Assembly: GCF_030272615.1 (NCBI RefSeq)
Contig: NC_081410.1
Coordinates: 122,140,640 to 122,204,639, forward strand
DNA: 64,000 nucleotides
Direction: 5' to 3'
From: Cryptomeria japonica
Lineage: Eukaryota > Streptophyta > Pinopsida > Cupressales > Cupressaceae
Of the stretch, positions 56,441 through 64,000 are shown piece by piece. The notes under the pieces are model-generated. The model was not told the origin of the DNA. It saw only the letters and a program-made list of their open reading frames with translations, and made no database searches. Position numbers and translations under genes: made by a program. How positions within the stretch are numbered: position 1 is the first letter of the stretch; every line of letters begins with the position of its first letter.

Positions 56441-56469
56441 CATGACAGAATGGCCGACAAGCATTGAGG

Positions 56470-57290
56470 AGAGAAAGCCAACTTTTAAAATAGAGAAATA
56501 AAACAAATAATACAGTAAAACAAAGCCAAAAAAATTAAAGGATAACTCACGAGACAGGAAGTACAATAAGAACAAAGAAATAAAGTAAGAAGGAAAAGGC
56601 AAAGAAAAGTGAAATAACAAATTGTTGAATAAGAAAAATAAAAGAATAGCTAGTAAAAATATAAATTGATGAAAATAGAGAAATAAGAAAAATAAAATAA
56701 ATAAAATAGTGGTAACAAATTAAAGAGAACAAAGGATGAAAAGAAATGAAAAGGAGTGATAAATTAAACTAAAGAGTAAATAAGCAAAATAAAACAAGGA
56801 AATAGGAGAGAGAAAAAAAGACAAAATTGAATCTAATTAATAAATAACACCAGGGAAACCAACTACTAGAAGAGAAATTAATAATCACAATAAAACAGAA
56901 GGAAGAGAAAAACATGATAAGAAAAAGGGGTAGAAGACTTCAACAAATAGGACACAAAAATGAACCCAAGGAAACCCAAGAACAACTAAAAATAAATACC
57001 TATATATTTATTGTCATTTACATAACTATAAATATATTACAGAGGAAAAGAAAAGAGAACAAGAAAGAAGACGATGAGAGAAAGAGGGTTAGAACATGAG
57101 AGGAAAGAAAAAGGGAGGACAAGGTCAAGGTGTAGAAACAAACTACATGATGAAGGAAGAAAGAATGAAAGGAAGCTAATAACAAAGGGAATGAGAATGG
57201 TGAGACGGGGATTGAGGAAGGAAAAAAGGAAAGGAGGAAGGAGACAAGAAAGCAGACATGAGGGGAAGAGATCAATGGGAGGTAGAGGCA
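56470..57290. repeat. Long purine-rich tract (pyrimidine-rich on minus)
   Basis: The plus strand is overwhelmingly A and G across about 800 bases, with words such as GAGAAATAAAAC, AAGAAAAATAAA and GGAAAAAAGGAAAGGAGGAA. It directly follows the end of the PLE endonuclease in minus-strand sense. It resembles the pyrimidine-rich arms at 62880-63540, so it is probably the 3' part of the PLE. Confidence 0.55.
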
Positions 57291-57294
57291 GCTA

Positions 57295-58175
57295 AGTTCT
57301 TTAGATGGGCAAGCAATGGTTTACAAGAGAGACTCAAAGGCCATCCATCACCATAGTTGAGGCTGGAAGGCTGGTTGATGATTTCTATGACTTCCTAGAG
57401 TTTTCTTCTTCTGAAGTTTGTTTAGCTTAGCCAAGATTTGACAATCTGCTAAGAAAATATGGTGTTTGGAGTTGAAAAGTCCTTGGAAAGAGCTAACTTG
57501 GTGTAACAATCATGTTTAATATCCGCACTATGTTCCTTGAGTCTAGTTCTAAAAGAGTGATCAATCTCTCCAATGTGTGGGAGATCACAAGAGCACATGA
57601 CCTTATAGACTTTAAAATGAAGGGGTCCATGGGGTATTTGAGAGATGGAAACCGGTTGTGAAGGGGGTCAATTGGTTTTGAAGCACATCAAATGCCTTTT
57701 TTAATTCCTAGGTATGTGTTTGCTTTTATAAACCATTGAGTTTGAAGACCTTGGTTAGGTGTGAGAGTTCTAATTCTAGGAAACCATCCATCACAAATTC
57801 AATAATCCCTTGCTGCGAAAGTTTTCAGAATGCCAACTTTTTTAGGAAGGATCATGATTGGAGGAGGAATGGAGGTAAAAATTAGTATGGGTGGCTTTTC
57901 TAAAGATGCAGTGACCAAGGGAGCCATCAGGTTTTTTGATTAGAAGGACATGAAGGAAAGGGAGTTGGTCATTTGATTCCAACTCTTTGGTGAAAGTGAT
58001 GCATTTATCAATGTTGCTTAGGTGGGAATGAAACTTTTCTAAGTTTTGTTGGCCATGTGGCCAACAAAATATTAGTATTGTCTACATGGTGCTTCCACCA
58101 TTTGGGCTTGAGGGGGAAAGAATGAAGGGAAATCTCTTCAAAATGCTCCATATAGAGGCAATTGAATCTCATGCT
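57295..58175 (-). pseudogene. Penelope-like element: RT end and GIY-YIG endonuclease
   Basis: On the minus strand, NCLYMEHFEEISLHSFPLKP then KWWKHHVDNTNI covers the end of the RT palm (the usual VDD box changed to VDN). Next come WPHGQQNLEKFHSHL, ITFTKELESNDQLPFLHVLL and KPDGSLGHCIFRKATHTNFY then LHSSSNHDPSKK, the characteristic Penelope RT tail. The GIY-YIG endonuclease follows: VYKVMCSCDLPHIGEIDHSF, RTRLKEHSADIKH, then FRRRKL-stop-EVIEIINQPSSL and DGWPLSL. Frameshifts and stops show a relic. GIY-YIG-bearing PLEs in conifers (named Dryads) have been attributed to ancient horizontal transfer from arthropods, which would fit the host suggested here. Confidence 0.88.
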
Positions 58176-59479
58176 CTAATGTCCTATAAGGAGGCAAATC
58201 CTTGGGAGTTTGGAACACTTTTTTCTTTTATCTCTTTTTAGTACCTTTTATCTTAAAAATCTATACTACATCAACTTTTTTATTCTTCAAAGTAAGTAAA
58301 CAACATCATTTACTTGCTTGAGTGAGTTTTTTGGCTGGTTAGTGTTTACTATGGCAAGCTTGGCCTCGCTTTGATGGTATAACTGACCCCATCCTTGACG
58401 CATTTGAATTTGTTTGGCACTCATGAAGATAGCATCCCTGAGATACATATTACTGCTAAACATGACATCAAATGCAGCAAGTGGTATCATATCTGCTTTC
58501 ATCTCATTGACACATTTTGGATTAATATCAAATTTGATTTTTGTGGCTTTTTGTTATTTGGATTAATATCACATTCTGGATGATCATAACTATTTTAACC
58601 AATTCTGTTAATAATTTTTTTCAAAATCAAATCAGACGAGCTGATATCAACAAGCGCATTTGCCATGGTCTTCTTGATTCTTAAAAGCTTGCTTGTTTGA
58701 TTTCTTTTTTATTCTTTGCATGCCACTTTGGTAGCAGTGCCATCCTATCTATTGTCTACATTGGAACTATTCTCTATCTCCATTTTTCTTATAACAATGC
58801 CATGGGCTTCTAGGAGTACTCCTTAGCACAATTCTTGGGATGCACTCCCTGATGCAACTCTCAATATTTTTCATAGGTTTATCATTAAAACAACAACTGG
58901 AACGACTTTTTGGTTTTTTACAAACCTATTAGTCTGGCATTCTTCTTAACTTATACTCTTTGCAAAATTTGGATGGATGATTTTGCTCTTTCTTGGACTG
59001 ATTTGTTGATTGATTTTGTTTGGATGATTCTCCCTCACCTTGCTTCTTTTGTTCCTTCATGCATCATGCCTACACACATGCTTCATCAAGGTCCTTTGGT
59101 TTGCCATAGATGACTTGTCTCCTTATGTGTAAATGAAAACCAGCCTATGCTTGGTCAAATTGTCCTCATCTTTCAAGTCCAAACCCATCAACATGGCTTA
59201 TTCAAAGAATTTTGTAATATTATGCTGCACACTTCAACTATTGCCTCGTAAATGTTTGGTCAGTGCTATGCCCAGTATGGGAGGAATTAATTTTTAACAA
59301 CTATTTGAATTCATCCAACCTAGTTACAATTGTCTTTTTCTTCTTTTGTGAAGAAACTTGATATCATCAAATTAGAGTGCAACTCTCCATTCTGAGATGT
59401 GCAAAAGAAATCTTTGGTGCTGCAGTAACATTGTGCCTGCTAAAGTAAACCTTCATTTGTTTTTGACAACTTATCTAGA
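58176..59479. other. Intron sequence, no clear gene
   Basis: AT-rich, with some vaguely retroelement-like words (for example TACAAACCTATTAGTCTGGC near 58919) but nothing assignable. Confidence 0.45.
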
Positions 59480-59945
59480 ATTTCAGTGCTTACCTGCTTT
59501 CAAAAGCCTCTATATCATCTTTGTAAGGGGGATACTTGGATGATTTTATCTTAGTTTTTCCTTTGCTTCTCACAGGCCACTCCTCTTCATCTTTGAATTT
59601 ATTTTTGAACTTGTCTTCATCATGGGGCTTCTCCTCTTCTATACGATTTTTTTTTGGTAAGAGTATGAACAACCATCTCAATAGATGTTTGTTTCTTAGC
59701 CATGAGCTCCTGTTGCTTGGTTATGTTATGTTGCAGCTTCATTACATACTGCATATTTGATTCCAAGCTACGAGTTCTTCTTGCAAGATCCTTTGGCGAT
59801 TTTCCATACTTCTTGATTCCACTTTTGTAGTAAATTTTGATTTGTAAAGCTCAAATTCTTCTCTCTTTGATCATTTTACTGTCATGCAAATCAACCAAAC
59901 ACTATCGACAATAACCAAAAATTAAACTTACTTTGACACCAATAT
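59480..59945 (-). pseudogene. Possible LTR-retrotransposon gag start relic
   Basis: The minus strand from 59945 reads TTGGTGTCAAAGTAAG, resembling a decayed Met-tRNA primer site (TGGTATCAAAGCAAG-type). About 100 bases later a coiled, Lys/Gln-rich reading follows (SNMQYVMKLQHNITKQQELM) and then KPHDEDKFKNKF, EWPVRSKGKTKIKSSKYPPY and KDDIEAFESR, as in some plant gag leaders. Frames are broken and there is no diagnostic domain. Confidence 0.4.
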
Positions 59946-60063
59946 GAACTAGTTGGAAGTTATAGAACATAAGAATGTTCTTTTAATTGAATTCATCATC
60001 TAAAGGATAGTTTTGCATGCAAATTGTGTTAAGTTAGTGCTCTTTAGTTGTTGCCGTTGGAAA

Positions 60064-60795
60064 CATAGTCTAAAAACTCGTGGACTCGCCACTGACTCGT
60101 GAGTCCATGGGAGCCATGAGTCGACTTGCCAAGGACTTGCGAGGCGAGTCCATCTGAAAGACTCGCGAGTCTTTCAGATGGACTTGCGCGACCCAAAAAA
60201 AACTTCATGCAAGCTTTAAAAGTGAGTTTTATTTTTATTTTTTTGCCTTCATTTGGCGTAATTGAGGGAGTGAAATATCTCATGAAGGGTTTTTTTGCCA
60301 ATAGAAAAATTAGACCCGATGCCTATATAAAATAATAAAAGTATTTTTGGCCTCGCGGGAGCGCGCAAGGGGCACTGCCCCTTGATCTCGCAAGGGGCGA
60401 TGCCCCTTGACCCCAACTTGGGGGCACTGCCCCCAAACCCCCTGTCAAAAAATATAGGGGGAAACTGCGCTGATGGAAGTAGTGAAAATTTAACCTCCGA
60501 GTCTGATTAGACTCCATATAACAACATAATTAGCATTGAAGGAATCTGGGTATTTAGATTTAGTATTTCAAATTTCAAATATTGCGTGTTTGTAAATCAT
60601 ATGACATGTGTAATGTTTCAATTATGGCTCTTATGTTCTCTAAATGCATTAATTTCTTTATGTTTTTTGGTAAAACTACGGTTTTTTTTTTTGCCGAGTC
60701 CTTGCCGAGTCTTTTGCGAGTCTTTCACGAGTCCGAGTCCGAGTCCAAATTTTTGGTTTGCTGAGTCCGTGGCGAGTCCGAGTTTTTAAACTTTG
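60064..60795. mobile_element. Non-autonomous hAT-type element (732 bp)
   Basis: The 8-bp duplication GTTGGAAA at 60056-60063 and 60796-60803 flanks 17-bp terminal inverted repeats (CATAGTCTAAAAACTCG versus CAAAGTTTAAAAACTCG), with 15 of 17 identical. Subterminal zones are packed with GACTCG/CGAGTC words on both sides, likely transposase-binding repeats. Inside are a 38-bp perfect palindrome (60147-60184) and three GC-rich hairpins (60366-60440). There is no transposase ORF. Confidence 0.85.
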
Positions 60796-61226
60796 GTTGG
60801 AAATGAAAGAAATATTGCAATTTTTAGTTGTTGAAAATGAAACAAATATTGCAATGGCTGGAAAAGAAAAAATTTACAAACCAAACCAAACTTGACACAA
60901 GAAATTTATTTGGAAACCCTAGTGTGGGGTAATCCAACTGGAAGTGACAATAGTTCAACTTCTTCTCCTTATCCTGACCAAAACAATTACAAAAAGTTCA
61001 AAAAGATTATGCTACAACAGGCATCCTATTGTTATGCTCATTCGAAGTACTCTTTTCTCTATACTTCTTCCTAACAACCAAATGAATTCCTTTTCACTCT
61101 CTTACATGGAATTGAATTTGTGTTTCTCATTTATAGAATCTTTGGGAGGATCCTTTTATGCACCAAAGGGCTCTTGATTGACTTTCTGTGGAAGAGACAC
61201 CACTTTCTGATGTTACTATACCCATT

Positions 61227-61290
61227 CAGATTCCAGTGACAAAACAACTAGATTACCCGCTCAGATTCCAGTGACAAAACCACTAGATTA
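61227..61290. repeat. 35-bp tandem duplication
   Basis: CAGATTCCAGTGACAAAACA then ACTAGATTA, repeated once after 35 bases with one substitution in the shared part. Confidence 0.85.
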
Positions 61291-61602
61291 GACTGGGAGA
61301 AACCATTATCTGCAGAAAATACTGTGATGGACAATTCTATATCTGCTATCTGTAAAATGGGGAACCTCTACTTGACAATGACAAAACTGCCATTTGGAAA
61401 GTGTGAAACCGCCAGTTGACAAAGGTGCAACTACAGTCTGAAAAATGCAAAACTGCCAGTTGACAAGGACACAACTGCCATGTTATGCTTATAATTTTGT
61501 CATTTATATAAGCCTAAAGACAAATAGAAATAACATGACTTTTTGTGAAACAGTGGTTAAGGTCTTTCATTATTTGTGCCTTCTTTAATTAAATGTGAAG
61601 GA

Positions 61603-61885
61603 ACTATTCTTGGGATCGTTTACCATGCATAGATGTATCTTTTCACTGACAAGTGCTACTAAACCACATTCAGCTTGTCACTGTAGAGAGCACCATCAGC
61701 TTTAATCAAATTTAGAAGAAAAATGGATTTATGACTTTAAGCATCAAAAAACTATTCTTGGGATTGTGTGCTATGTATGGATGTATACTTTCGACGAAAA
61801 GTGCTACTAAACAACATTCATCTTGTCACTATAGAGAGCAGTAGCACCATCAACTTTAATCAAATTTAGAGGAAAAAGGGCTCCA
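61603..61885. repeat. 148-bp tandem duplication
   Basis: ACTATTCTTGGGAT starts both units (61603 and 61751). Both contain GTGCTACTAAAC.ACATTCA, CTTGTCACT.TAGAGAGCA and TTTAATCAAATTTAGA. They are roughly 85% similar by eye. Confidence 0.8.
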
Positions 61886-62238
61886 CATTTGAAGCATTTC
61901 AACAAATTTAAGAACATTGTGGAAGGTCCAGGTGCCTTTTAAGAATGTTTACCAGCTTTTATCCTTGTGAGATATAATTTTGAAGTACATATAATTAGAT
62001 CCTTATATGGTTTGATGGAAATGTAGTCGATGAATATACAGTTGATATACAAATTACTTTGTGGCTTGAATATTCTAAAATTAATCAAGAGACATTGCTG
62101 TAATTATTGAATTTCAATTTCAAATCTTCTTGCATTGCACTCAAGAATAAACCACAAACTTAAGCTGAATGACATATTTTAGAGAAAAGTACATCACATA
62201 ATTGTTGGCTCCAAATTAATGTTGTTGTTGATACATAG

Positions 62239-62496
62239 GTTTCCAAACGGCTAGAAAGGACTGGAATATATTTTAAGCGGTTGGGAGGGTTGGGTTTCTG
62301 GAGCCAGCTTGTGTGCACAGTCGTATCTGCTGTGATACTTGCTTTCTCAGCAGTCATTACTGGGAGCCCTACATCTCCACCAACATTTTACTTGACTGCT
62401 GGTGGAATTGCAGCAGCATTTATGTCTGTCTTCTGGTCTTTTGGGTACATTCGGCTATCTGAGCGTCTTCGGAAAAACGCAAATGATCCTGCAAAG
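62239..62496 (+). CDS. TIC21: TIC21 exon 2: first two membrane segments
   Basis: Encodes 86 residues in phase 0 between an AG acceptor (62237-62238) and a GT donor (62497-62498). The sequence is VSKRLERTGIYFKRLGGLGF, then membrane segment 1 (LVCTVVSAVILAFSAVITG), a SPTSPPTFY loop, membrane segment 2 (GGIAAAFMSVFWSFGYI) and RLSERLRKNANDPAK. This is a near textbook match to what I know of plant TIC21. The next exon should start with a residue pattern like APPRADVVK. I did not find that before 64000, so the gene continues past the right edge. Confidence 0.93.
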
Positions 62497-64000
62497 GTAA
62501 AAAGAGTGACAGATGTGTTAACTATTTCAGCCAAAACTTGTTTTAACTTTTTGGAAATAATTAATAAAATATAGATATTAGTGTGTAGCTAAGAAAAATT
62601 GCTGCAATATATTCTTTTTTATTGATTGTTGTCTCTAGTACAACATGTGTGTGCTATATTTAAGCAACACTGTTAGCTTTCACAAGCAAGAATTTTCATG
62701 TTGTGTGTTTTATTTGCAACATGAGCCTTTATGATAATATCTCTTAACAGTCATGATATTTCCATTGTCCATACTACTGCTTACAATGTTTCTGGATTTA
62801 ACTGTCTCAAGATTTTTAACATCAACTTTTCAGATGACACTGCATGACCCATCATCAAGAAGAAGAAACACGATAGATTGTAGATGACGCTTCTTAAAAG
62901 GAGGGAGAACCTGGAATGCAAAGCAAGATGGTGAGGACAAAGAAAAAAAAGAAAAAGTGGAAGAAAAGAGAGCAATACCAAATGATTAAAAAGTTAAAAA
63001 ACTACAGAGTAATTTAAGAAAAACCATGATAAATAGATTTAAAAGGGGGAAAAGTAAAACAAAAATAAGGAACCAATTAAAAAAGTAAAACCACATAGTA
63101 GGAGAATTCCAAAACTATCAATCCAAGGAGAAAGATATAATAAAAAGGCTTACTAACTGGATGAACAAAAGAGAATAAGAAAAAATGAGATCCCACATTC
63201 CTGTAGCCTTCTCTTTCCTGTCTTCTTAATTGCTTAGATCCTTCTTTTTTCATCTGGTCACTAAACCTTTTTTATTGTATCTTTATCCCAGGACTGATAA
63301 TTTTGGAATTCTTTTATAGCTTTGTGGTGTTCTTTCATAATTGGTTCCTTATTTTTGTTTTACTTTTTCCTGTTTTAATTTATTTTTCTCATGGTTTCTC
63401 TTTAATTTCTTTGTAGTTTTTAACCTTTTATATGTTTGGTGTTGCTGTCTTTTTATCCACTTTTATTTTTTGTCTTTGTCCAGTCTTCTTGTTTTCTCTT
63501 CCAGGTTGTCTCTTCTTTTAAGGAGCATTGTTTGCAATCTATCCTTTGTGTTTTTTCTTTCTGATGTTAGATCATGGTGTTTGATCTGAAACATTGACAT
63601 TAAAAATCTTGACATTGTTAAATCTGGAAATATTGTAAGAGATAATATCTCTGTTCGTGCATGTTATTGAATCGTATTGGATTTCCGAAAGTTATGCTAA
63701 TTGTCACAAAATCTATGATTATTGATTTGCAAAATTATTTCTCATCCTTGGCAGCTTCTTGGGCTGACAGAAAAATCCATTAGCAAATTACAGCAGAGAA
63801 ACCCTGATAAGATTCTTAAATATTAGTGTATAACTTGAAAATATGCTATGTACATGTTAGGTAGCAATGAATAGTCATATTCATTAATCTTTGAGATGCA
63901 CTACCTGAAACTATACCATGTACTTGTTAGGTAACAATGGACAGTCATATCTATCGAACTTTAAGATGTAAACAGGAATTGACCTGGTGCACTACAGGGC
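62497..64000 (+). other. TIC21: TIC21 intron 2 (partial)
   Basis: Begins with the GT donor after exon 2 and runs past the right edge. No further TIC21 exon was found. It contains the inverted pair described separately. Confidence 0.75.
62782..63640. repeat. Inverted pair of pyrimidine-rich repeats (foldback)
   Basis: The left arm (62782 to about 63095) read on the minus strand matches the right arm (about 63335-63640) on the plus strand, at roughly 75-80% by eye. Shared words are GGTTCCTTATTTTTGTTTTA, CATGGTTT, TTCCAGGTT, CTTTTAAG.AGC, CAATCTATC, TTAAAAATCTTGA and AAATC..GAAA.ATTGTAAG. The spacer is about 240 bp. Each outer end carries a hammerhead-like core, perfect in layout only on the right (CTGATGT, stem AGATCA/TGATCT, GAAA at 63561-63591). 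The arms resemble the purine-rich tract next to the PLE, so they are probably PLE terminal repeats in opposite orientation. Confidence 0.75.

Larger units (their letters stand above)
47339..62238 (+). other. TIC21: TIC21 intron 1 (14.9 kb)
   Basis: Inferred from the phase-0 GT...AG pair linking the two TIC21 exons. It is made largely of transposon-derived sequence of several classes (listed separately). Such introns are common in gymnosperms. I looked for further TIC21-like exons inside it and saw none. Confidence 0.8.

Noticed and set aside
57018-57295. Ser/Phe-rich and Arg/Lys-rich ORFs on both strands
   Set aside because: Composition artefacts of the purine/pyrimidine-asymmetric tract.
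58910-59113. Possible LINE RT 'YKPISL' fragment
   Set aside because: Only one short resemblance, with no second RT motif in register. Too weak to annotate.
62281-62574. 97-codon ORF as a stand-alone gene
   Set aside because: It is exon 2 of TIC21 read from an internal codon and on into the intron. The true exon starts at 62239 and stops at the GT at 62497.

Overview
This is nuclear DNA from a seed plant with a very large genome, most likely a gymnosperm (conifer). Three things point that way: a conserved chloroplast-protein gene with a roughly 15 kb first intron, dense nested retrotransposons (Tat-type Ty3/gypsy and L1 LINEs carrying RNase H), and a Penelope-like element (PLE) with a GIY-YIG endonuclease, a group reported in conifers. 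No bacterial, organellar, rRNA or CRISPR features were seen. Only one host gene is recognisable: the 5' part of TIC21 (inner-envelope protein, also PIC1/CIA5), with exon 1 at 46994-47338 and exon 2 at 62239-62496. The remaining exons lie beyond the right edge.

Layout. 1-1188 is AT-rich flank. 1194-30325 is one Ty3/gypsy element of the Tat type, coding on the minus strand. It has TG...CA ends, a 5-bp target duplication (TGTAT), a tRNA-Trp-type primer site, a polypurine tract, and gag, protease, RT, RNase H, a second (archaeal-type) RNase H and integrase. Both of its LTRs were later hit by different L1 LINEs: LINE-1 (2518-10361, almost intact) in the left LTR and LINE-2 (23870-30165, nine amber codons in ORF2) in the right LTR. 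30331-42729 is older repeat debris: a hAT transposase relic, a 5'-truncated LINE (LINE-3, 35912-39167) with an unexplained third ORF after its RNase H, and a SINE-like repeat. 42730-45778 is a complete-looking but non-coding LTR element with a Met-tRNA primer site.

45784-64000 is the TIC21 promoter and gene. Intron 1 holds a tRNA-like repeat, diverged ~210-bp tandem repeats, two non-autonomous hAT-type elements, LINE and gypsy relics, a tiny LTR retroelement (TRIM) whose LTRs contain a tRNA cloverleaf, a solo LTR, and a PLE relic. Intron 2 contains an inverted pair of pyrimidine-rich repeats ending in hammerhead-like motifs.

The observations most worth following are the tRNA-carrying TRIM with an inverted terminus (53159-53551), the extra ORF in LINE-3 (37110-38993), the PLE-associated hammerhead-like terminal motifs, and the all-TAG decay pattern of LINE-2 ORF2. 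All coordinates and pairings were worked out by eye. Family assignments rest on motif recognition, not on database searches.
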